From assembly GCF_001679785.1 (NCBI RefSeq), contig NZ_CP016287.1, forward strand, positions 496,001-560,000: 64,000 nt of DNA, written 5' to 3'. The stretch is from Rhizobium leguminosarum (GTDB lineage: Bacteria; Pseudomonadota; Alphaproteobacteria; Rhizobiales; Rhizobiaceae). Below the pieces are notes generated by a model. The model made no database searches, was not told the origin of the DNA, and saw only the letters and a list, made by a program, of their open reading frames with translations. A program made the translations under genes and the position numbers. Positions 8,960 through 16,814 of the stretch are shown here, in pieces. Each line of letters begins with the position of its first letter. Position 1 is the stretch's first letter.

Positions 8960-10117
8960 TTATCCGACGATGACGTGCGGTACGAAACGCGATAAATTGG
9001 CGGTTATGCGCGAGCGGTCCTCGCGGACCGCAAGACCGCAGGCGCGATCACCGACGATCCAGCTGCCGAGCACGGCGAAGCCGCCATCGCTTTCGAAAAG
9101 CGGGGCATAGGCCTGGACGATAAAGCCTTCGTCGCCATAACCGCCGGGGGCTGAAATCAATTCCCGGCCATCTCGGAATATCGTGACGTTCTCGCCTTCT
9201 CTCGACAGCAGCGGTTTGCGCACATAGTCCGTCAAGGTCGAGGCCGCCGGGTCGTCGGTGAAATAGCTGGGCAGCAGGTTGGGATGATTGGGGTGGCGCT
9301 GCCAAAGCAGAGGCAGAAGCCCTTTGTTGGACAGCACGGCCTTCCAGGCGGGCTCGACGAAAACATCACCCGAGCGCACGAGGTCGCGGGCGAACGGCTC
9401 GCGCAGCATGAATTCCCACGGATACAGCTTGAAGCAACGGTCGATCACCCGATCCTGGAGGTCGGTGTAACGGCCCTGCGCATCGATGCCGATCTCGCGG
9501 ATGTCCAGAAGCTCGACGCGATGGCCGGCCTGCACTGCACAGTCCATCAGATAGACAGTCGTGCCGCGATCCTCCTCATTGTCGGTCATCGCCGCGAAGT
9601 GGAAGATCGGTTCCTTGGAAAATTGCTCGAACGCCTCGACGAGGCTTTCCTGCAAGGAATTATACTGGTCCGCGTCCTTGGGCAGGGTACCCAAAGCCAC
9701 TTGGTCGGTCAGCCAGTTGAACTGGAAATAGGCCGTCTCGAACACCGAAGTGGGAGTATCGGCGTTGTATTCGAGCAACTTGACCGGGCCAGTGCCGTCG
9801 TAAGCAAGATCGAATCGGCCATAGAGATGCCGGTCGCGGCGTTGCCAGGAGCGTTGCACTACATCGCGCAGGTCCTCCGGAATGGCTAGCCTGTCGAGCG
9901 TCTCTTCGCTTCCGACGATATCGCCGACCATATCCATGCACATGTCGTGCAGTTCCTGGCTCGGCCCTTCGATCTGCATCTCGATCTCATCGAGCGTGAA
10001 CGTATAGGCGGCATTGTCGAGCCAATAGGGCTCGCCATACATGACGTGAAACCCGAAGCCGACGGCGCGCGCCTTGTCAAGCCAATCAGGACGCGCCGGA
10101 AGGGTGATGCGTTTCAT
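8960..10117 (-). CDS. yjfC: Glutathionylspermidine synthase-like ATP-grasp ligase (YjfC/YgiC family)
   Basis: A 385-residue protein, the usual length for YgiC/YjfC. These have the ATP-grasp fold of the synthetase half of glutathionylspermidine synthase and are expected to join an amine and a carboxyl group using ATP; the real substrate of this family is not established. Signature blocks are LEYNADTPTSVFETAYFQ (about residue 105), DRCFKLYPWEFMLREPF, the SNKGLLPLLWQRHPNHPNLL block, YVRKPLLSREG and the C-terminal SRFVPHVIV. The ATG at 10117 lies one base after the yjfM stop (TGATATG), so translation is probably coupled. The truncated IS element ends just downstream but the C-terminus is complete. 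Confidence 0.88.
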   Translation of the reverse strand: MKRITLPARPDWLDKARAVGFGFHVMYGEPYWLDNAAYTFTLDEIEMQIEGPSQELHDMCMDMVGDIVGSEETLDRLAIPEDLRDVVQRSWQRRDRHLYGRFDLAYDGTGPVKLLEYNADTPTSVFETAYFQFNWLTDQVALGTLPKDADQYNSLQESLVEAFEQFSKEPIFHFAAMTDNEEDRGTTVYLMDCAVQAGHRVELLDIREIGIDAQGRYTDLQDRVIDRCFKLYPWEFMLREPFARDLVRSGDVFVEPAWKAVLSNKGLLPLLWQRHPNHPNLLPSYFTDDPAASTLTDYVRKPLLSREGENVTIFRDGRELISAPGGYGDEGFIVQAYAPLFESDGGFAVLGSWIVGDRACGLAVREDRSRITANLSRFVPHVIVG

Positions 10118-10118
10118 A

Positions 10119-10712
10119 TCAGCCGCCGAAACTGAAGGACGAACGGCCCCCGAAGCCTTGACGGGCAACGGTGCGGGTGTTGACGTTGACCGGCTTAACA
10201 GTCTGACGCGAGGGCGCGATCGCGGTGTCGTTGCCGCCCGAGCGAACAGTCGTTGTCACCGTTTGTCCCGAGCGATTGCGATAAATCGGTGTCGAGCCGT
10301 AGGAGCCACTCTCCTCCTGGCGCCGGCGATAATTGTAATAGTCGCCGATGTTGTTCAGTGCGGAAGACAGCACGTAGCCTGTCAGGAACGGCACGAAAAA
10401 GCTGCCGCCTCCGCCGGTATTGTTGGGGACGGCACTGGCCGACTGTTCCGTGCACTGGCCCGAGCCGTATTCGGCTTCGCAGGCGGCCATGCCGTTGAAA
10501 CGCGGCGCGGCGGCGAGATGGGCGCGCATCGCATCCTGATAGCCGGCCTGGCAGACCTGCCGGTCCATGCCGGAAGTCACGCATTGGTCGACGGAGGTGA
10601 ACATCGTCTCCGAGGGAGTCTGATCGCCGCAACCGGACAGCGCCAGGGTCGAGGCGGCGATGGTGCCGAGGGCCAGGAAAGGTCGTTTGTGCCCGCTCTT
10701 ACGTCTGCGCAT
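10119..10712 (-). CDS. yjfM: DUF1190 lipoprotein (YgiB/YjfM family)
   Basis: A 197-residue predicted lipoprotein: basic start, hydrophobic core and lipobox LALSGC (Cys about 28), so it should be anchored in the envelope. The middle has the family cysteines (DQCVTSG, RQVCQAGY, AACEAEYG, GQCTE), then a glycine-rich and low-complexity C-terminus rich in Ser/Gly/Arg. In enterobacteria the same family always neighbours a YjfC/YgiC ATP-grasp, and here the stop overlaps the ATP-grasp start region. The molecular role is unknown; it may be the modification target or a partner of the ligase. Confidence 0.82.
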   Translation of the reverse strand: MRRRKSGHKRPFLALGTIAASTLALSGCGDQTPSETMFTSVDQCVTSGMDRQVCQAGYQDAMRAHLAAAPRFNGMAACEAEYGSGQCTEQSASAVPNNTGGGGSFFVPFLTGYVLSSALNNIGDYYNYRRRQEESGSYGSTPIYRNRSGQTVTTTVRSGGNDTAIAPSRQTVKPVNVNTRTVARQGFGGRSSFSFGG

Positions 10713-10724
10713 CGTTCCCTCCCC

Positions 10725-11081
10725 TCAATAGGTCAGAATGCCGTGACGGCGTTGCCTACCGATGACCAGTATCCATATGCCCGTCGATATCAGCAGTGAT
10801 CCTTTCAAATTCCGCAATATAAATTCGCAATATAGAAACCACCGCGCATATATGTAGTCCCACGATGATGAGTCGACGCTGCTGACGCGAGAGGCTGCGG
10901 CCGAAGCCAGCGCGCCTGAAAAATGCCGTGCCGTGACGGCGGCAAGATTGCCTGCGCGAATAAGTTGGACTTCCTTCTGCGGCGTCAGGAATGTGTAGAT
11001 CACCGCGAAAACGCCGTAGGCGGCAAGACCGACGGCGAAATAGCCGAGGAAGGCAGGCAGACCCGCCACATAATCGAGCAT
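10725..11081 (-). CDS. yjfL: DUF350 membrane protein (YjfL family), probably degenerate
   Basis: The ribosome site GGAGGA and the first 48 residues are those of a DUF350 inner-membrane protein (MLDYVAGLPAFLGYFAVG, then an IYTFLTP segment and LIRAGNLAAVTA). After that the hydrophobic helices expected in this family are replaced by RHFSGALASAAASRVSSVDSS and a shortened tail ending GIWILVIGRQRRHGILTY. Fragments of the family sequence are spread over more than one frame, and the product is about 118 residues against about 132 usual. I infer several small indels that broke the gene, though an open frame remains. Position between yjfK and yjfM fits the E. coli yjf order. Confidence 0.6.
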   Translation of the reverse strand: MLDYVAGLPAFLGYFAVGLAAYGVFAVIYTFLTPQKEVQLIRAGNLAAVTARHFSGALASAAASRVSSVDSSSWDYIYARWFLYCEFILRNLKGSLLISTGIWILVIGRQRRHGILTY

Positions 11082-11116
11082 TGAAAAAGTCCTCCGTTGA
11101 AATTGATAGGATCCCC

Positions 11117-11773
11117 TCAGACGCGGCGAACATCGGCCGGAGCGAGTCCGTAGCCGATCAGAAATTCCACCGAACTGCCCGCCTGGCTCTGTCCGAGATC
11201 GAGGTCGCGCTCGACATTGATCAAAAGCATTTCGCGCGTCGAGCCAAGCGGGCGATAATACAGCATGCAGGTCTGGTGAATGGAGCGCTGCGCCTGACCG
11301 TCGTCGACCTTCTCGACAAACTCCGCCAATGGGGTGCGTTCCGGACCTTCGCCCCAGAAGCGGCTATAGAGGATGCCATCGGCATCGTAGGTTGGCTGGC
11401 CGATCAGGCCGTCCGGCCCGGTCCAGCGGTTCCATTCGCCCTGCCCGGCAGGCACGACGCTGTCCCAGGGCTGATAAAAGCTGATGTCGTCGACATCACC
11501 CGGCTGGCCCGACGTCGACATCACCTGCACCATCCGATGATCCTCATCGTAGTAGCGCGACAGAACCGTCGCGGCATCGAGCGAAACCTCGCCGTAGGCG
11601 GCAATGATGAATGGGCCACTCCGTGGCAGCGGCATGGCCGGCTGGCCGGCCAAAGCCTCGGCTTCGAGGGAGAGGAAATCGATCTCCAACGCCCCGCCGA
11701 TGGCGGCGCTCAACGGGCCATGTTCTTTGGGTAAAGGCCTTTCGTTCTTGTCTCTGCCGAACCAGCCGATCAT
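11117..11773 (-). CDS. yjfK: DUF2491 protein (YjfK family)
   Basis: A 218-residue soluble protein of the YjfK/DUF2491 family (E. coli YjfK is about the same length), starting MIGWFGRDK. It contains a conserved tryptophan- and glycine-rich centre (DDISFYQPWDSVVP, EWNRWTGPDGLIG, LYSRFWG) and ends with LIGYGLAPADVRRV. Biochemical function is unknown. The ATG at 11773 overlaps the stop of the channel gene (ATGA), showing tight coupling. An upstream frame to 11878 is only the shadow of the channel gene. Confidence 0.8.
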   Translation of the reverse strand: MIGWFGRDKNERPLPKEHGPLSAAIGGALEIDFLSLEAEALAGQPAMPLPRSGPFIIAAYGEVSLDAATVLSRYYDEDHRMVQVMSTSGQPGDVDDISFYQPWDSVVPAGQGEWNRWTGPDGLIGQPTYDADGILYSRFWGEGPERTPLAEFVEKVDDGQAQRSIHQTCMLYYRPLGSTREMLLINVERDLDLGQSQAGSSVEFLIGYGLAPADVRRV

Positions 11774-12846
11774 GATACGTCTCCCATTCGAGCCCAAGCG
11801 ATGGCAGCGGGATCTAGCCGCATTCCGCTGATGTAGTAAAGGGTCTCGCCGCCCCGCATCAGCGTCTCGTCCTGGCAATTGAGGTCGGTCATGCCCTGGC
11901 TCAGCATGCCCACCAGCGTCACATTATGCTGACGCTTGAGCCTTAAAAACACGTCCCCATACAGTAGCGGCGTTTGCAAAGGCGGCACCGGCAGGGAAAA
12001 GGCCGTGTCGGTGGAAGCGGCCGACAGCAGCCGTGCGGCGATTTCCGAAGAGCCCGGATCACGGGCGGAACGCGACAGCAGTTCCTCGGCGAGCGAGCCC
12101 ACCGCCTCGACGCGCGGCCGGCGTTGTTTGACCATCTGTGCCGTGCGGTCGTCGGCGAAATAGGCCACGATATGGGCATTGGGGGCGTGGTCTTCGGCAA
12201 TCAGCACGGCGGCGAGCGTCTCGTCGTCATTTGCGCCGCGCGCGATGATCGCACGCGCCTTCGCCACTCCGGCCCGCACCAGAGCGTCGGCATCGGCAAG
12301 CCGCTCAGTTCTGATATAGTCGGCGTAGTTGCTGGCCGGATTTTCCGGCAGGTCCTTGGCAACCAGAACACTCATCGGTTCATTGGCCTGTCGTTCGGCA
12401 TACAGCAGCCGCAGCGTCTGATATGTCTGCCCCTCTTGCCAGCCCAGGACGATGATATGGCCGGCGCGTTCGCTGTAATCACCCAATCCACGCATGCGGT
12501 TCCTCCAGATCGTACCGATAGTTGTCAACAACTTGCCAAGAACAGCGGTGAAGATGGCAATGCCGCCGGGAAGAACGAACAGGACGGCAATTAATCGGCC
12601 GAGCCCCGATTTTGGAGAAAGATCGCCATAGCCGACAGTCGTTGCCGTCACCATATAGTAGTAAAGAAAGTCGATCGGATTGCCGACCAGATCGCCTTCG
12701 CCGGCCAGCATGAAGAGCAGGTAAGAAGCGACCAGGTGGATCACGAGGATAACAAAAAGGGCTGACCAGGCCAATTCGCTGAGCGAGAGATATACACGCC
12801 GCATCAATGAAGCGATAAATGGCAAGCGATTCGCCCCCGTTCCCAA
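11770..12846 (-). CDS. Two-TM potassium channel with RCK (TrkA-N) domain
   Basis: Inner-membrane K+ channel subunit of about 358 residues. TM1 is LAWSALFVILVIHLVASYLL (about 23-42), the pore loop carries the selectivity filter TTVGYGD (about 70-76), TM2 follows (LIAVLFVLPGGIAIFTAVLG), then a Rossmann-like RCK domain starting GHIIVLGWQEG and a C-terminal RCK_C-like part. It would gate K+ flux in response to a ligand or redox state. The start is uncertain: TTG at 12846 or ATG at 12804. It heads the minus-strand half of the yjf-type cluster and is divergent from yjfI, with only about 80 bases between. Confidence 0.85.
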   Translation of the reverse strand: MGTGANRLPFIASLMRRVYLSLSELAWSALFVILVIHLVASYLLFMLAGEGDLVGNPIDFLYYYMVTATTVGYGDLSPKSGLGRLIAVLFVLPGGIAIFTAVLGKLLTTIGTIWRNRMRGLGDYSERAGHIIVLGWQEGQTYQTLRLLYAERQANEPMSVLVAKDLPENPASNYADYIRTERLADADALVRAGVAKARAIIARGANDDETLAAVLIAEDHAPNAHIVAYFADDRTAQMVKQRRPRVEAVGSLAEELLSRSARDPGSSEIAARLLSAASTDTAFSLPVPPLQTPLLYGDVFLRLKRQHNVTLVGMLSQGMTDLNCQDETLMRGGETLYYISGMRLDPAAIAWARMGDVS

Positions 12847-12928
12847 CGCGTACCCTAGCGAAATTTATTTAGCGCACCAGATCTTTAAGTTGCAAACCGA
12901 TTACCCAAATATTTTGACGTTCCAACCG

Positions 12929-13375
12929 ATGGAGGACTTTTTGGAGACCTGGAACCTCACCACTTTAACGCGCCTGTTCGCCGCCGATCCCGACGCACTG
13001 GGCGATGTGGATGTAGCCGTACCCGAACAGGGCGACGTCATATGCGTGACTCTTAAGGAAAAAGGCGATCTCGACGTCTTCGTCGCGGTAAGCGGGGAGC
13101 GCGACATCCTTGTCAGCGCTGTTCTGGTGCCGTGCAAGGACGTGTCCAATCGAGAAGCCTTCGAACGTATGGTGCTGAAGACCCACAAGTTCGTGCCGCT
13201 CTCCAGCTTCGGCATCACCACGATCGACGGTGAGGAATGGTATGAATTGTTCGGCTCGCTGTCAGCACGCTCGCCGGCTGAGACGGTGGTCGAGGAAGTG
13301 GCGATTCTGGCTGCCAATGCCGTCGATGCGGCTCACATGATTGAAGAATGGAAAAGCGGGGAGATCGCAGCGTGA
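12929..13375 (+). CDS. yjfI: DUF2170 protein (YjfI family)
   Basis: Small cytosolic protein (about 148 residues) of the YjfI/DUF2170 family, recognised by WNLTTLTRLF, the LPC-like VLVPCKDVSNREAF segment, the THKFVPLSSFGI block and the EWYELFGSLSA block, followed by an acidic helix. Function is unknown; it is usually paired with a PspA-like YjfJ, as here. Starts at TTG 12890, ATG 12929 or TTG 12941 are possible; GGAGGA at 12931-12936 favours the last, while 12929 is the only ATG. The stop overlaps the yjfJ GTG. Confidence 0.8.
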   Translation: MEDFLETWNLTTLTRLFAADPDALGDVDVAVPEQGDVICVTLKEKGDLDVFVAVSGERDILVSAVLVPCKDVSNREAFERMVLKTHKFVPLSSFGITTIDGEEWYELFGSLSARSPAETVVEEVAILAANAVDAAHMIEEWKSGEIAA

Positions 13376-14106
13376 GCACCTGGGGAAAGATTTTCACCGC
13401 CATTCGCGGCGGCATCAACGAGGCAGCGGAAGCGGCCGCCGACAGCCAGTCCATGCGCATTCTTGACCAGGAAATCCGCGACGCTGAACAGTCGCTGCGC
13501 AGTGCGCGATCCGATCTGGCCGGCATCATGGCGTCCAACAAAAGCGTCATGCGCCGACTTGAAGAAAACCGCGCAAAGGAGACCAAGGATACCGACAGCG
13601 CTCGTGCCGCGATCTCCGCGGGCCGCACGGATCTGGCGCAGGGTCTCGCTCAGCGCATTGCCGGTACTCGTACCGAAGTGCAGCGCGACCAGGAAGAGCT
13701 CGATCGGCTGCTGCCCCGCCAGCAGCAGATGCTGCGCACGATCCAGGAGACCGAAGCGCGCATTGCTCAGATGAAGCGTGAGGTGGAGAATGTCAAAGCC
13801 AATGAGTCGCTGCTGCGCGCTCAGTCGGCGATTGCCCATAGCCAGTCGGGCATCAATACCCGTCTCGGTAGCGCCGTCGAAAGTCTCGAACGCATCAAGA
13901 AACGCCAGGAAATCACTTCCGGCCGCATCGAAGCCGGTGCTGAACTGGCCGCGCTCGAAAACGGCAGCGACCTCGATCGTCAACTGCGCGAAGCCGGCAT
14001 CGGCGGTTCGAGCCACTCGGCCGATGACGTTCTTGCACAGCTGATGGCACCGAAACATTCGGTCGAGCCCATATTGCTGCCAGCGCCGACCAGCAAAAAA
14101 GACTGA
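13372..14106 (+). CDS. yjfJ: PspA/IM30 family protein (YjfJ type)
   Basis: A 244-residue, almost wholly coiled-coil protein of the PspA/IM30/Vipp1 family, which forms membrane-bound ESCRT-III-like assemblies protecting the inner membrane. The N-terminal amphipathic segment STWGKIFTAIRGGINEAAE, then DSQSMRILDQEIRDAEQ and the long heptad-rich region ending near residue 200 are typical. The GTG start overlaps the yjfI stop (GTGA). The usual pspBC/pspF partners are absent; instead the ATP-grasp cluster lies divergently upstream. A strong terminator-like hairpin follows. Confidence 0.88.
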   Translation: MSTWGKIFTAIRGGINEAAEAAADSQSMRILDQEIRDAEQSLRSARSDLAGIMASNKSVMRRLEENRAKETKDTDSARAAISAGRTDLAQGLAQRIAGTRTEVQRDQEELDRLLPRQQQMLRTIQETEARIAQMKREVENVKANESLLRAQSAIAHSQSGINTRLGSAVESLERIKKRQEITSGRIEAGAELAALENGSDLDRQLREAGIGGSSHSADDVLAQLMAPKHSVEPILLPAPTSKKD

Positions 14107-14162
14107 CAATCCCAGGAGCGGCAGCCCTGCCTGCCATTCCCACGCGCTTACGGAATTGGAGC

Positions 14163-14207
14163 GCCGCGACCCAGCCTCTTAAAGCAGTGGGGATCGCGGC
14201 ATTTTAA
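14163..14207 (+). terminator. Rho-independent terminator after yjfIJ
   Basis: GCCGCGACCC (14163-14172) pairs with GGGGATCGCGGC (14189-14200), followed by ATTTTAA. It is placed 57 bases after the yjfJ stop. Confidence 0.65.
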
Positions 14208-14226
14208 TCCGCTGCAAGCTGCCCTT

Positions 14227-14252
14227 GGCAGGCGGTGCCATCACCGCCTGCC
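14227..14252. terminator. Perfect 11-bp hairpin
   Basis: GGCAGGCGGTG pairs with CACCGCCTGCC around a CCAT loop. There is no long T run, but it could insulate the toxin-antitoxin promoter from upstream readthrough. Confidence 0.45.
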
Positions 14253-14331
14253 CGCTTGTTTGGCGCCGGCAGTCAGAAAGGCACGGTTCCGTGGCCGATG
14301 CGCCGGATACCGTCCTTCAGATCTTGAAATT

Positions 14332-14341
14332 TGTCGCGACA
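14332..14341. promoter_or_regulatory. Palindromic operator before the Xre antitoxin gene
   Basis: TGTCGCGACA is a perfect 10-bp palindrome 42 bases before the antitoxin ATG. A further AGCGACAG half-site lies at 14357-14364 next to a TATAAAAA stretch. The placement suits autorepression by the Xre/MbcA-type antitoxin. Confidence 0.5.
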
Positions 14342-14382
14342 CATGACATATAAAAAGCGACAGATGACGCAGGAGAGAAATC

Positions 14383-14868
14383 ATGGCCGTCGCAGCAAAA
14401 GCACCTTCTTCAGCGGCAGGCGGCGGTGAACTGCAAAAAATCGAAGCATTACTCGGCGGCTCGCGCATTCTGTCGCGCAGTCTGACCAATGCGCTCGACG
14501 CCCATGAGCTGCTCCTGCACGGGCTGCCGGCCTCGGCACTGGATCATCTTGTCGGCACCCTCGTCGTCATCGGCAAGAACGAGTCCCTCGAAAAGGCGGT
14601 GGGCATGAGCTTGCGCACCTGGCAGCGGCGGAAGGACATGCCTTCCAAGCCGCTCAGCCAGGAACAGAGCGGCCGCGCGTGGAAATTCGCCGAGATCCTC
14701 GCAAAGACAACGGATATCTTCGGATCGCAGGCAGAAGCCGAACAATGGCTGGAGCGTCCGGCGGTCGGGCTTGACCAACGCCGTCCAATCGATCTTCTTG
14801 CGACGCCCGCCGGCGTCGAGCTTGTCGAAGATCATCTCGATCGCATGGAATACGGCGTCTATGCATGA
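14383..14868 (+). CDS. Xre/MbcA/ParS-family antitoxin (DUF2384)
   Basis: A 161-residue antitoxin. After an alanine-rich start come an Xre-like helical region and the MbcA/ParS toxin-binding (DUF2384) domain (about 70-160): MSLRTWQRRKDMPSKPLSQEQ, the RAWKFAEILAKTTDIFG helix and the EQWLERPAVGLDQRRPIDLL block, ending DHLDRMEYGVYA. It binds and neutralises the RES toxin and represses its own promoter. AGGAGAG precedes the ATG. Its stop overlaps the toxin start by four bases (ATGA). Confidence 0.9.
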   Translation: MAVAAKAPSSAAGGGELQKIEALLGGSRILSRSLTNALDAHELLLHGLPASALDHLVGTLVVIGKNESLEKAVGMSLRTWQRRKDMPSKPLSQEQSGRAWKFAEILAKTTDIFGSQAEAEQWLERPAVGLDQRRPIDLLATPAGVELVEDHLDRMEYGVYA

Positions 14869-15371
14869 CCCTTTTGCCGAAAGCGCTCGGCGGGGCCGAG
14901 CTGGTCGCGTGGCGGCTCGATCAGGCCGTCCATGCGCCGACTTGGGATAGCGGAGAAGGCGCCTATCGGGTTGGCGGCCGCTGGAACAGCAAGGGGGTTC
15001 GCGCGGTCTACTGCTCGCTCGATCCCGCGACGGCGATCCTTGAAGTCGCGGTCCACAAGGGGTTCCGGGCGCTCGACACCGTGGCGCACAGGATGACGGC
15101 AGCTGTCATTGCCGATGCTGGCGATATCCATGTTGTCGATCCGGGAAACGTGCCCAATCCCAACTGGCTGCGCCCGGGCATTCCCAGCGCCGGACAGCAA
15201 ACCTTCGGAGACGATTTGCTTCGACAGCATCGTTTTGTGGCGATCCCGAGCGCGGTCTCGCGGCATAGCTGGAACCTGATTTTTCTGGCAGGCGGCGCAA
15301 CGGGCGCCTATGCACTGAAGTTCCAGGAGGCTTTTGCCCTCGATACACGGTTGCATCCACCCACGTCATGA
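14865..15371 (+). CDS. RES-domain toxin
   Basis: A 168-residue RES toxin. The family has an ADP-ribosyltransferase-like fold; members consume NAD+ or modify PRPP synthetase. The defining residues are present: Arg in VAWRLD, the GGRWNSKG block, Tyr in AVYCSLDPATAILE, and Ser in VAIPSAVSRHSWNLIF. The gene overlaps the antitoxin stop (ATGA), so synthesis is coupled. The toxin appears intact. No clear terminator was found in the 80 bases before the convergent ABC ATPase gene. Confidence 0.9.
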   Translation: MTLLPKALGGAELVAWRLDQAVHAPTWDSGEGAYRVGGRWNSKGVRAVYCSLDPATAILEVAVHKGFRALDTVAHRMTAAVIADAGDIHVVDPGNVPNPNWLRPGIPSAGQQTFGDDLLRQHRFVAIPSAVSRHSWNLIFLAGGATGAYALKFQEAFALDTRLHPPTS

Positions 15372-15451
15372 ACGAGCCCTGATTGCATCGCCCATCCTAT
15401 GGCCCGATCTCGTTACCATCGGTCCGCCAGGTCGGCTATTCTCACTGCGTC

Positions 15452-16177
15452 TTAATTGACACCGAGAAATTGCTTCAACTCCGCAGTCTGCGGATTGGCA
15501 AAGACTTCCTCCGGCGGGCCTGCTTCGTGGACTCGGCCCTGGTGCATGAAGACGACGCGGTTGCAGACGTCGCGGGCGAACTTCATCTCGTGCGTCACCA
15601 TCAGGAGTGTCATTCCCTCGGCGGCGAGTTCGCGCACGACGGCCAGAACTTCGGCGACCAGTTCCGGATCGAGCGCCGAGGTGATTTCGTCGCAAAGAAG
15701 TGCTGTCGGCTGCATGGCCAGTGCACGGGCGATGGCGACACGCTGCTGCTGGCCGCCCGAGAGCTCGTCCGGATAGGCGTCGAACCTGTGGCCCAGCCCT
15801 ACCCGCTCCAGCATCTTGCGGGCGGTGGCCTCGGCTTCGGCCTTCGGGGTCTTCTTGACCACGGTCTGCGACAACATGACGTTACCGCCGACGGTCAGGT
15901 GCGGGAAGAGGTTGAACTGCTGAAAGATCATGCCGACCTTGAGGCGCAGTGCCTTCAGATGGACTTCGTCATCAAGGAGCTGCGCGCCGGCCACGGAGAT
16001 GGAGCCGTCAGTGATGGTCTCCAGGCCGTTGATGCAGCGAAGCAGGGTCGATTTGCCCGAACCGCTCTTGCCGATGATGGCGATAACCTCGCCGGCCTCC
16101 ACATCGAGATTGATGCCTTTCAGCACCTCGGTGGTGCCAAAGCTCTTGCGGACTTCAGTGATTTCGATGAGCGACAT
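15452..16177 (-). CDS. Polar amino acid ABC transporter, ATPase
   Basis: A 241-residue PAAT-type ATPase: Walker A GKSGSGKST (about residue 38), Q-loop [12 protein letters not shown], signature LSGGQQQR, Walker B LLCDEITSALDP and H-loop VTHEM. The ATG at 16177 is chosen because the upstream extension only shadows the permease gene; the two genes overlap by 23 bases. It is the last gene of a binding protein-permease-permease-ATPase operon regulated from the GntR gene upstream. Confidence 0.9.
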   Translation of the reverse strand: MSLIEITEVRKSFGTTEVLKGINLDVEAGEVIAIIGKSGSGKSTLLRCINGLETITDGSISVAGAQLLDDEVHLKALRLKVGMIFQQFNLFPHLTVGGNVMLSQTVVKKTPKAEAEATARKMLERVGLGHRFDAYPDELSGGQQQRVAIARALAMQPTALLCDEITSALDPELVAEVLAVVRELAAEGMTLLMVTHEMKFARDVCNRVVFMHQGRVHEAGPPEEVFANPQTAELKQFLGVN

Positions 16178-16814
16178 TGAGCTTCCTTTCCAGGATCTGG
16201 CTGCTTTTCGACAAAGGCCAGCAAAGGGCGAAGTAGATGAGGGCGACGAGCCCGTAGACGGTGAAGGGCTGGAAGGTGGCATTGGTGACCACGGTGCCGG
16301 CTTTCGACAATTCAACGAAACCGATGATCGAGGTCAGCGCCGTTCCCTTGACGATTTGAACGGAGAAGCCGACCGTCGGCGGTATGGCGACCCTCAGCGC
16401 CTGCGGGAGGATGACATAGCGCATCTGCTGCAACCGGCCCATCCCGAGGCTGGCGGAGGCTTCCCATTGACCCTTCGCGACCGCTTCGACGCAGCCTCGC
16501 CAGATTTCGGCGAGGAAGGCGGCACTCCACAAGGTGAGCGCCAATCCCGCGGCAAGCCAGGCCGGCACGTCTATCCCGAAGAGGCCGAGACCGAAAAATG
16601 CGATGAAGAGCTGCATCAGCAGCGGCGTGCCCTGGAAGAGCTCGATATAATATTTCGCGAGTGCCTTGAATGCCTTGCGCTTGCTGATGCGCAGGAACAG
16701 CAGCCCCAGTCCGACCGCGCCGCCGCCGATGAACGAAACGAGCGAAAGCAGGATCGTCCAGCGGGTGGCGAGCAGCAGGTTGCGCAGGATGTCCCAGAGT
16801 GTGAACTCGATCAT
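16155..16814 (-). CDS. Polar amino acid ABC transporter, permease 2
   Basis: A 219-residue HisMQ-type inner-membrane permease with about five TM segments and the EAA loop EASASLGMGRLQQMRYVILPQ (about 138-158). It ends inside the ATPase gene and starts four bases within permease 1 (ATGA overlap at 16811-16814), so the proteins are made in step. Confidence 0.9.
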   Translation of the reverse strand: MIEFTLWDILRNLLLATRWTILLSLVSFIGGGAVGLGLLFLRISKRKAFKALAKYYIELFQGTPLLMQLFIAFFGLGLFGIDVPAWLAAGLALTLWSAAFLAEIWRGCVEAVAKGQWEASASLGMGRLQQMRYVILPQALRVAIPPTVGFSVQIVKGTALTSIIGFVELSKAGTVVTNATFQPFTVYGLVALIYFALCWPLSKSSQILERKLNVAHRNH

